NCBI RefSeq assembly: GCF_036013645.1 | Contig: NZ_CP107869.1 | Coordinates: 2,356,001-2,420,000, forward strand | Origin: Streptomyces sp. NBC_00490 | Lineage (GTDB): Bacteria; Actinomycetota; Actinomycetes; Streptomycetales; Streptomycetaceae | Length of the DNA stretch: 64,000 bases | Reading direction: 5' to 3' | Part shown: positions 1 to 8,916 of the stretch, in pieces | Numbering within the stretch: the stretch's first letter is position 1 | Layout of the letters: every line of letters starts with the position of its first letter | Position numbers and translations under genes: made by a program | Notes under the pieces: model-generated | Database searches by the model: none | What the model was told of the DNA's origin: nothing | The model's input: the letters and a program-made list of their open reading frames with translations, nothing else

Positions 1-620
<620 letters not shown>

Positions 621-631
621 TCAGAGGCGCG

Positions 632-931
632 TTAGGAGGATCCTCCGAGCGCGAGCGCCACGGTGAGCGCGGACGCCTGCGCGAACACCTCGCGGGCGGT
701 CGCCCACTCGTCCGGCCGCGCCTCGGCGTACCGCTCCCAGTTGCGTACGACGAGAATTCTGTCCCCGACGGTGTCCTCGGGCCACAGTTCCGGGTCGGAG
801 AGGACGTCGGCCAGCGCGTCCCAGTTGCGCCCGAAGTAGTCCGGCAGCCGCAGGTCCCGGGCACAGCGCTCCATCAGGCTCGCCTTGTCCGTGACCCCGT
901 CGAGGTCCAGCGTGGCCACGACCGCCGTCAT
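632..931 (-). CDS. barstar-family ribonuclease inhibitor
   Basis: A 99-residue protein close to the usual barstar length of about 90. Residues 32-42 read YFGRNWDALAD, which matches the barstar helix-2 segment whose two aspartates (Asp35 and Asp39 in Bacillus barstar) plug the ribonuclease active site; here they are Asp38 and Asp42. There is no signal peptide, so it is cytoplasmic. Its ATG overlaps the stop of the upstream guanyl RNase gene by 4 nt (ATGA), so the two are translationally coupled and stoichiometric. It should bind and silence the RNase before export. That pairing is inferred from the families and the overlap; binding itself is not shown by sequence. Confidence 0.9.
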   Translation of the reverse strand: MTAVVATLDLDGVTDKASLMERCARDLRLPDYFGRNWDALADVLSDPELWPEDTVGDRILVVRNWERYAEARPDEWATAREVFAQASALTVALALGGSS

Positions 932-1320
932 CTCAGTACCGCCCTGAACGAGTCGTAGTGATCATCGGTGTAGTAGATCTCGTCGTCCTGCCCGGTGACA
1001 ATGCGCCGGGCCCCGCGATCGCGCGAGCCCGGCGTGGGGACGGTGTATTCGTGGTAGTAACCGCGCGTGTGGGCGGGCAGCCGCCGCTCGAAGTTCCCGA
1101 AGACACTGCCGTCCTTCTCGTACGGGAAGGGGCCACCGGCGTCGATGAGGTCGAGCGTCTCGCGGGCCTGGGCGGGCAGCCGCGACTCCTGGACGGTGGC
1201 CATGCCCGCGGCCCAGGACGGAGTGGCCTCATCGGCATCGCTCGACGTGCACCCCGCCAGCAGGACGACGAGAAGACAGGCCAGCACCCGGGGGACGAAC
1301 CGCAGCAGCATGCTGTCCAC
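928..1320 (-). CDS. lipoprotein guanyl-specific ribonuclease (RNase Sa/barnase superfamily)
   Basis: A 130-residue protein with an N-terminal hydrophobic segment ending in the lipobox LAGC (Cys24), so it is predicted to be exported and lipidated. Residues 61-126 align closely with Streptomyces RNase Sa: GPFPYEKDGSVF, GYYHEYT, RGARRIVTG and TDDHYDSF. The catalytic residues can be read off as Glu91 (base), Arg106 and His121 (acid). The disulphide cysteines of RNase Sa are absent, and the only cysteines are in the signal region. The start is taken as GTG at 1320; an in-frame ATG lies three codons on, and neither has a good ribosome binding site. It lies 31 nt downstream of the SorC-type regulator and overlaps the barstar gene by 4 nt. 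Confidence 0.9.
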   Translation of the reverse strand: MDSMLLRFVPRVLACLLVVLLAGCTSSDADEATPSWAAGMATVQESRLPAQARETLDLIDAGGPFPYEKDGSVFGNFERRLPAHTRGYYHEYTVPTPGSRDRGARRIVTGQDDEIYYTDDHYDSFRAVLR

Positions 1321-1334
1321 GCTGCCACGGCCGC

Positions 1335-1358
1335 CCCCTCATGACCTTCGGTCAGGGG
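1335..1358 (-). terminator. interrupted hairpin over the regulator stop codon
   Basis: CCCCT plus GACC at 1335-1346 can pair with GGTC plus AGGGG at 1350-1358, leaving a 3-nt bulge. The structure sits over the stop codon of the SorC-type regulator and just upstream of the RNase gene. It could be a weak terminator or attenuator separating the two; read-through is equally possible. Confidence 0.35.
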
Positions 1359-2395
1359 CCGTCCGGGTCGGATCGGTTCAGCGCCGGCTTCGGCGTCTGA
1401 CCTGCCGTCAGCAGCACGTCCGCCGCCGAGGTGTCCGTCACCAGGCTGGTGACGAGTCCGGACCGCAGCACGGCGTCGATGGCCATCGCCTTGCGTGCCC
1501 CGCCCGCGATCGCGACGACCTCGGGGATACGGCGGAGCTGGTCCGCCTTGACCGTGATGCACCGCTCGCCCAGGTCCCGGCCCACGCGGCGCCCGTCGGC
1601 GTCGAAGAGGTGCGCGGAGGTCTCCGCGGCGACGCCGAGGGTGGAGTAGTGCGCCCGCTCCTCGTCGCTGAGCATGTCGTACACCGTGGAGACACCCGGC
1701 CCCCAGGAGCCGATGGAGACACACGCGACCGTGACCTTGTCGAAGTACTCGAAGGCCCGGGCGATCCCCGTCTGGTTGCGCAGCGCCGCCGCGGTGGCCG
1801 CGTCCGGCAGCAGCATCGGGGCGTAGATCGGGTGGGCGTCGCCGCCCGAGACCTGCGCGGCCCGCCGTACCGCCTCCACCGAACCGCGCTCGGCGGTCCC
1901 GGCGTCGTACACCCCCGTCAGCTGCACCACCGTGCACGGCGGCAGCCGGTCGAGGGCCGCCGCCATGTGAATCGTGGACCGGCCCCAGGCCAGGCCCAGG
2001 ACGTCACCCTCGTTGACGAGTTCACCGAGCAGGTCGGCGGCCGTCTCCCCGAGGTTCTCCGGGTCGGGCGAGTCCTCCGCCTCGGCCGGTGACTCCACCA
2101 CGACGGCATGCCTCAGTCCGTACCGGGCGCGCAGCGCGTCCGAGCGCTCGGCGTCCAGTTCGGCAGGCACACGGATCTCGATGCGTACGAGATCCCGCTC
2201 GAGGGCGGTCTCCAGAACCCGGGCCACCTTGAAGCGGCTGACGCCGAACTCCTCGGCGATCTGGATCTTGGACTTGCCCTCGAGGTAGAAGCGGCGGGCC
2301 ATGGCCGCCGCCTGCACCAGCTCAGCGGGTCCCATCCGCATGGCTGACCGGCCCGCCGACATACCCGACACGGCCATCTCCTCACTGCTGTTCAC
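1352..2395 (-). CDS. SorC/DeoR-type sugar-binding transcriptional regulator
   Basis: A 347-residue protein. Residues 43-61 form a helix-turn-helix (KIQIAEEFGVSRFKVARVL). The remainder is the SorC effector-binding fold, related to sugar-phosphate isomerases, with the segments GLAWGRSTIHMAAAL, VTVACVSIGSWGPG and VAIAGGARKAMAIDAVLRSG. Such regulators bind phosphorylated sugars. The gene lies 78 nt downstream of rpe in the same direction, which suggests that the ligand could be a pentose or other sugar phosphate; that is inference. The spacer contains an inverted repeat and two copies of GCCGTTCA that may be its own operators. About 20 residues at the N-terminus are not part of the HTH, and internal ATG codons exist at residues 7, 12, 19 and 21. 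Confidence 0.9.
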   Translation of the reverse strand: MNSSEEMAVSGMSAGRSAMRMGPAELVQAAAMARRFYLEGKSKIQIAEEFGVSRFKVARVLETALERDLVRIEIRVPAELDAERSDALRARYGLRHAVVVESPAEAEDSPDPENLGETAADLLGELVNEGDVLGLAWGRSTIHMAAALDRLPPCTVVQLTGVYDAGTAERGSVEAVRRAAQVSGGDAHPIYAPMLLPDAATAAALRNQTGIARAFEYFDKVTVACVSIGSWGPGVSTVYDMLSDEERAHYSTLGVAAETSAHLFDADGRRVGRDLGERCITVKADQLRRIPEVVAIAGGARKAMAIDAVLRSGLVTSLVTDTSAADVLLTAGQTPKPALNRSDPDGP

Positions 2396-2406
2396 ACTCT
2401 GGATTC

Positions 2407-2461
2407 GCCGTTCATCCTTGCAGATCCGGCGGACTTGATCAGCCCTGATGGGAGCCGTTCA
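2407..2461. promoter_or_regulatory. candidate SorC-regulator operators between rpe and the regulator gene
   Basis: GCCGTTCA occurs at 2407-2414 and 2454-2461, and a third time at 3213-3220 upstream of rpe. Between the first two lies an inverted repeat, ATCAG at 2438-2442 and CTGAT at 2445-2449. Such clustering is unlikely by chance in DNA this GC-rich, and the position suggests autoregulation; no binding is demonstrated. Confidence 0.4.
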
Positions 2462-2473
2462 CGTTCCTGTGGC

Positions 2474-3160
2474 TCAGTGGCCGCATGCCCAGCTCGCCTT
2501 GGCGGTCGCCCCCTCAGCTTGGGTGCGCAATGCACGTACCGCCTCGGCCGGGTCGGACGCCCCGTACACGGCCGAGCCGGCGACGAACACATCGGCGCCG
2601 GCGTCGGCGCACCGCTCGATGGTGGAGGCCGAGACCCCGCCGTCGACCTGGAGCCAGAGTTCGAGGCCGTGCTTGCTGATCAACTCGCGGGTGCGGCGAA
2701 TCTTGGGGAGCATGATGTCGAGGAACGCCTGTCCCCCGAAGCCCGGCTCGACCGTCATGATCAGGAGCATGTCGAGCTCGGGGAGCAGGTCCTCGTACGG
2801 CTCGATGGGCGTCGCGGGCCTGAGCGCCATGGACGCGCGGGCGCCCTTGGCCCGGATCTCCCGGGCGAGCCGGACCGGAGCGGCGGCCGCCTCGACGTGG
2901 AAGGTGACGGAACCGGCCCCCGCCTCTACGTACTGGGGCGCCCACCGATCGGGGGCCTCGATCATCAGATGGCAGTCCAGCGGGGTGTCCGTCGCCCGGG
3001 CGAGGGACTCTACGACCGGCACACCGAGCGTGAGGTTCGGGACGAAATGGTTGTCCATGACGTCGACGTGGAGCCAGTCGGCTCCCTCCACCGCCTTCGC
3101 CTCGTCCGCGAGGCGAGCGAAGTCTGCGGACAGAATGCTGGGGTTGATCTGCGCGGCCAT
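2474..3160 (-). CDS. rpe: ribulose-phosphate 3-epimerase
   Basis: Interconverts D-ribulose 5-phosphate and D-xylulose 5-phosphate in the pentose phosphate pathway. The 228-residue length is normal for a TIM-barrel Rpe. Visible motifs are SILSADF (8-14), [16 protein letters not shown] (31-46), [10 protein letters not shown] (64-73), [10 protein letters not shown] (137-146) and QVDGGV (171-176). The metal ligands are His31, Asp33, His64 and Asp173, with Asp33 and Asp173 as the acid-base pair. The gene begins at an ATG, diverges from the MMPL transporter on the plus strand, and shares its direction with the sugar-binding regulator downstream. The last 20 or so residues are a short unconserved tail. 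Confidence 0.97.
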   Translation of the reverse strand: MAAQINPSILSADFARLADEAKAVEGADWLHVDVMDNHFVPNLTLGVPVVESLARATDTPLDCHLMIEAPDRWAPQYVEAGAGSVTFHVEAAAAPVRLAREIRAKGARASMALRPATPIEPYEDLLPELDMLLIMTVEPGFGGQAFLDIMLPKIRRTRELISKHGLELWLQVDGGVSASTIERCADAGADVFVAGSAVYGASDPAEAVRALRTQAEGATAKASWACGH

Positions 3161-3288
3161 AGCCCAAGCCTGCCATGTCCGGCCCTGAATGTTCGCGCCG
3201 GTCCAGACCTCAGCCGTTCATCGGATGTTGTTCCGGGACGGTACGTGCCATATTGGGCGGCCGACCGTGAGGCATCGGGGCTGCGGGG

Positions 3289-5436
3289 GTGGCCATGACG
3301 GGGAAGCAAGGCATCGGGCATCTGGTGTGCGGACGGCGCGCCAAGTGGGTCGTTCTGGCGCTGTGGGTCGTCGCGCTGTTCCTGACCGCGCCCTTCGCCC
3401 AGAAACTCACCGACGCCCAGGACAACGACGCCGCCTCCTGGCTGCCCGGCTCCGCCGAGTCCACCCAAGTCCTCCAGGTGTCCGAGGACTTCAGGCCCGA
3501 GCAGATCCCCGCGGTCGTCGTCTACGCCCGTCCCGACGGTCTGACCGCCCAGGACCGGGCGCAGATCGCGGAGGACGCACGGCAGCTCAAGGAACTGCGC
3601 GCCCACGGCATCCGCGGCGCGGAGACCCGTGGCCCGGTCTTCGACCGCGAGACGGATCCGCGCGCGGCCCAGATCCTCGTACCGATCACGATGGACGAGC
3701 AGGGCTGGGAGGAGATCGCCCCCGCGGTCGACACCATCCGGGACGGTGTCGGCGAGGGCGGCGACGGCCTCGCCGTGCACATCACCGGCCCGGGCGGCAC
3801 CTCCGCCGACTTCTCCGAGGCCTTCGAAGGCATCGACTCGACGCTGCTGATCTCCGCGATGGGCGTCGTCATCGTGATGCTGCTGATCACCTATCGCAGC
3901 CCCACTCTCATCCTGGTCCCCCTGCTCTCGGTCATCGCCGCCCTGTTCACCGCGCAGGCCCTCATCTACCTGCTCGCGGAGCACGCCGGCCTCACGGTCA
4001 ACGGCCAGAGCGCGGGCATTCTCACGGTCCTGGTCTTCGGGGCGGGGACGGACTACGCGCTGCTCCTCGTCGCCCGCTACCGCGAGGAACTGCACCACCA
4101 CGAGGACCGGCACGAGGCGATGGCCCTGGCCCTGCACCGCGCCGGCCCGGCCGTGATCGCGTCCGGCGCGACCGTGGTCCTGAGCATGCTGGTGCTGCTG
4201 GCCGCGGAGATGAACTCGACGAGCGGCCTCGGCCCGGTGGCGGCGATCGGCGTGGCGGTGGCCCTGCTGGCGATGATGACCCTCTTCCCGGCTCTGCTGG
4301 TGATCTGCGGCCGCTGGATCTTCTGGCCCGTCATCCCGCGCTTCGGCGACCCCGACCGCATCGAGCGGGGCCTCTGGGCCCGGATGGGCCGCCGTATCGC
4401 CCACCGCCCGCGCATGGTGTGGGGCGTCACCGCACTGATCCTCGCCGTCTGCTCGCTGGGTCTGATCCAGCTGCGCGCCGAGGGCATCAGCAACGCGGAC
4501 GCGTTCACCGGCAAACCGGACTCGATCGTCGGCCAGGAGGTCTCCGCACGCTACTTCCCGGCGGGCAGCGGCGATCCCCTGGTCATCATCAGCAACCAGG
4601 CGCAGGCGCGGCAGGTGGGCGAGGCGGTGGCCGCCACCGACGGCGTCGCCCCCGGGTCGCTGGGCCTGCCGCCGGGCACGAAACCGTCGTACGAGGGCAA
4701 GGTCCTCTTCGAGGCGACCATGACCGATCCGGCCGACAGCGAGGCGGCCAAGCAGACGGTCGAACGGGTCCGGGACGCCGTCCACGCGGTACCGGACGCC
4801 GACGCCCGGGTCGGCGGCGGTACGGCCTCCCTGCTCGACATGGACGAGGCGACCACGCACGACAACATACTGATCATCCCGCTGGTCCTGATCGTCGTCA
4901 TGCTGATCCTGTGCGGCCTGCTGCGCGCCCTGATCGCCCCACTGCTGCTGATCGGGACGGTGATCCTGTCGTTCGCGGCGGCACTGGGTATCAGCGCGCT
5001 CGCGTTCAGGTACCTGTTCGACTACGCGGGAGAGACGACGGACTTCCCCCTGTTCGTCTTCGTCTTCCTGGTGGCCCTCGGCATCGACTACAACATCTTC
5101 CTGACCACCCGCATCCGCGAGGAGGCGGCCCGCCAGGGCACCCGGCCCGGCGTGGTCATGGGCCTGGCGGCGACGGGCGCGGTCATCACGTCCGCGGGCC
5201 TGGTGCTGGCCGGCACCTTCGCCGCCCTCGGCACGCTCCCCATGGTCGCCTTCGCCGAGATCGGCTTCGCCGTGGCGCTGGGCGTCCTCCTGGACACGTT
5301 CATCGTCCGGTCGGTACTGGTGCCGGCCCTGTTCCTGGACGTGGGCCCGAAGATGTGGTGGCCGCATCGGATGGCGCGAGAAGAGGCCACGACAACGCAG
5401 GTGGCCGAGAAATCGGCGGCGGGACAACGCCCTTAG
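3289..5436 (+). CDS. MMPL-family RND-type membrane exporter
   Basis: A 715-residue integral membrane protein of the MMPL family, which moves lipids or hydrophobic compounds out of actinobacterial cells. It begins with a transmembrane helix near residues 18-36, carries two extracytoplasmic domains, and has two blocks of membrane helices. The family's proton-relay motifs are present as GTDYALLLVARYREE near residue 252 and GIDYNIFLTTRIREE near residue 597. The start may be GTG 3289 or ATG 3295; a G-rich stretch upstream fits either. Its substrate is unknown. The gene stands alone, divergent from rpe and convergent with rsmB, and its stop codon lies inside a dispersed intergenic repeat. Confidence 0.9.
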   Translation: MAMTGKQGIGHLVCGRRAKWVVLALWVVALFLTAPFAQKLTDAQDNDAASWLPGSAESTQVLQVSEDFRPEQIPAVVVYARPDGLTAQDRAQIAEDARQLKELRAHGIRGAETRGPVFDRETDPRAAQILVPITMDEQGWEEIAPAVDTIRDGVGEGGDGLAVHITGPGGTSADFSEAFEGIDSTLLISAMGVVIVMLLITYRSPTLILVPLLSVIAALFTAQALIYLLAEHAGLTVNGQSAGILTVLVFGAGTDYALLLVARYREELHHHEDRHEAMALALHRAGPAVIASGATVVLSMLVLLAAEMNSTSGLGPVAAIGVAVALLAMMTLFPALLVICGRWIFWPVIPRFGDPDRIERGLWARMGRRIAHRPRMVWGVTALILAVCSLGLIQLRAEGISNADAFTGKPDSIVGQEVSARYFPAGSGDPLVIISNQAQARQVGEAVAATDGVAPGSLGLPPGTKPSYEGKVLFEATMTDPADSEAAKQTVERVRDAVHAVPDADARVGGGTASLLDMDEATTHDNILIIPLVLIVVMLILCGLLRALIAPLLLIGTVILSFAAALGISALAFRYLFDYAGETTDFPLFVFVFLVALGIDYNIFLTTRIREEAARQGTRPGVVMGLAATGAVITSAGLVLAGTFAALGTLPMVAFAEIGFAVALGVLLDTFIVRSVLVPALFLDVGPKMWWPHRMAREEATTTQVAEKSAAGQRP

Positions 5437-5480
5437 GGGCGCGGGGAACTGCGCGACCAACCACAACGCACCGGCACTCG
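5432..5480. repeat. dispersed Streptomyces-type intergenic sequence
   Basis: The stretch beginning TTAGGGGCGCGGGGAACTGC and continuing GCGACCAACCACAACGC is of a type that I recall recurring in intergenic regions across Streptomyces genomes. It includes the MMPL stop codon and lies between the convergent MMPL and rsmB genes. Its complement contains CCCCGCGCCCCTAAGG, also seen in the repeat near 28760. Confidence 0.55.
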
Positions 5481-5517
5481 CGCCACGACCCGCACCCTTA
5501 CGGCGAAGAGGCGAACC

Positions 5518-6945
5518 TCACCCCGTCCGACGGATCAACGCCAGATACATCGCGTCGGTCCCATGCACATGCGGCCACAACTGCACATCCGGCCCCTCAC
5601 CGAGCGCCGGCACACCGGGCAGCAACGGCCGCGCGTCGATCAACTCGGCCTCCGGCCACTGCTTGAGCACATCCTCGACCACCGCCCGCGTCTCGGCGAG
5701 ATGCGGCGAACAGGTCGCGTACCCCACGACCCCGCCGACCCGGACGGAGTCCAGCGCGGTCTTCAGCAGCCCCCGCTGCAACGGACCAAAGCCCTCAAGA
5801 TCCTCCGGCCGCCGCCGCCACCGCGCCTCGGGCCGCCGCCTCAGCGCCCCCAGCCCGGTGCACGGCACATCCATCAGCACCCGGTCGAAAGTGCCCGACC
5901 GCCACGGCGGCTTGATCCCGTCCGCGGCGATCACCTGATACGGCCCCGGATTCCCGCGCAGCGTCTTCGCCACGAGCCCGGCCCGATGCGGCTGCTTCTC
6001 GGAGGCCAGCAGTACGGCACCCCGCTCCGCGGCCAGCGCGGCGAGCAGCGCGGCCTTGCCGCCGGGCCCCGCACACCCGTCGAGCCACTTCCCGTCCGGC
6101 CCCTCCAGAGGCGCGTTGGCGAGCGCGAGGGCCACGAGCTGGCTGCCCTCGTCCTGCACGCCGGCGCGACCCTCCCGTACGGCCTCGATGGCGCCGGGCT
6201 CGCCGCCCTCGGCCAGCCGCACGGCGTAGGGCGACCAGCGCCCGGCGACGGCGGCCTCCTCCCGCAGCAGCTCGTCGGTGCCGGACCGCCCGGGCCGGGC
6301 GACCAGCGTCACCTCGGGCCGCTCGTTGTCCGCGGCCAGCAGTTCCTCGATCCCGGCCCGCGGGCCGCCGAGCGAGTCCCACAGCGCCGAGACGACCCAG
6401 CGGGGGTGCGAGTGCACGACGGCGAGATGCTCCTCGGGGTCGTCCTCGTACGGCGGAGCCACGCGCGCGATCCATCCGTCCAGATCGTCCTGCGCGACCT
6501 TCCGCAGCACGGCATTCACGAACTTGGCCCGCCCGTCCCCGAGCACCACGCGCGCGAGCTCGACGGAGGCGGACACCGCAGCATGCGTGGGGATCCGCGT
6601 CCCGAGCAGCTGATGGACCCCGAGGCTCAGCACGTCGAGGACCGGCGGGTCGACCTCCCGCAGCGGCCGGTCGACACAGGCGGAGATGACGGCGTCGTAC
6701 GTCCCCTGGCGTCGGAGCGTCCCGTAGACGAGTTCGGTGGCCAGCGCGGCGTCCCGTCCGTCGAACTTGTCGGGCCCCTCCTTCTCCCGCGCCTTGCGCA
6801 GCAGCGGCGGGAGCACGAGGTTGGCGTACGCGTCCCGCTCGTCCACGGCCCGCAGGGCCTCGAAGGCGAGGAAGCGGACGGGGTCCTTCTTGGGCCGACG
6901 GTAGGGCTTGCCGGACGGGCGGGGCCCACGGGACTGGTCGCTCAC
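5518..6945 (-). CDS. rsmB: 16S rRNA (cytosine-967-C5)-methyltransferase
   Basis: A 475-residue protein with an N-terminal NusB-like RNA-binding domain (VRFLAFEALRAVDERDAYANL, THAAVSASVELAR, KFVNAVLRKV) and a C-terminal Rossmann methyltransferase. The AdoMet loop reads DGCAGPGGK and the family motif IV DVPCTGLG; motif VI is YATCSPHLAE, whose Cys is the nucleophile by family. It methylates 16S rRNA in the small-subunit head. The start is GTG at 6945 (VSDQSRGPRP), preceded by GGAG; the open frame upstream has no family similarity. It lies 64 nt downstream of fmt, a common actinobacterial pairing of translation-related genes. The N-terminal 25 residues are basic and Pro-rich. Confidence 0.95.
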   Translation of the reverse strand: MSDQSRGPRPSGKPYRRPKKDPVRFLAFEALRAVDERDAYANLVLPPLLRKAREKEGPDKFDGRDAALATELVYGTLRRQGTYDAVISACVDRPLREVDPPVLDVLSLGVHQLLGTRIPTHAAVSASVELARVVLGDGRAKFVNAVLRKVAQDDLDGWIARVAPPYEDDPEEHLAVVHSHPRWVVSALWDSLGGPRAGIEELLAADNERPEVTLVARPGRSGTDELLREEAAVAGRWSPYAVRLAEGGEPGAIEAVREGRAGVQDEGSQLVALALANAPLEGPDGKWLDGCAGPGGKAALLAALAAERGAVLLASEKQPHRAGLVAKTLRGNPGPYQVIAADGIKPPWRSGTFDRVLMDVPCTGLGALRRRPEARWRRRPEDLEGFGPLQRGLLKTALDSVRVGGVVGYATCSPHLAETRAVVEDVLKQWPEAELIDARPLLPGVPALGEGPDVQLWPHVHGTDAMYLALIRRTG

Positions 6946-7009
6946 GAAAAAGGTGCTCCGGATGTGTTGGCGGGATACGCACCAAGCGTACGTCCCACCC
7001 GCGCGCGCG

Positions 7010-8739
<1,730 letters not shown>

Positions 8740-8755
8740 CCCACACCCACCTGAT

Positions 8756-8780
8756 GCCCTCCCGGGACCCCTGGGAGGGC
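8756..8780 (+). terminator. hairpin after the HTH gene
   Basis: GCCCTCCC (8756-8763) pairs perfectly with GGGAGGGC (8773-8780) around a 9-nt loop, 16 nt after the stop. There is no T-tract, as is usual in Streptomyces. The rest of the space up to 8916 (the end of priA) is C-rich with no gene seen. Confidence 0.75.
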
Positions 8781-8916
8781 AGCCGCATGCGTGGACACCC
8801 CCGCGCACCACCCGGCCAAGGCCGTCGATCCGCAGGCCGCCTCCGGCCGCCGACGGCGCTCAGCCCCGCAGGGCCAACCGCACCCCACAACGCACCCGCA
8901 CCGGACCACGAACCCG

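Noticed and set aside
3010..5466. Minus-strand open frame of 818 codons opposite the MMPL gene
   Set aside because: A high-GC shadow; residues are a mix of Arg, Asp, Gly and His without domain motifs, whereas the plus-strand MMPL protein is clear.
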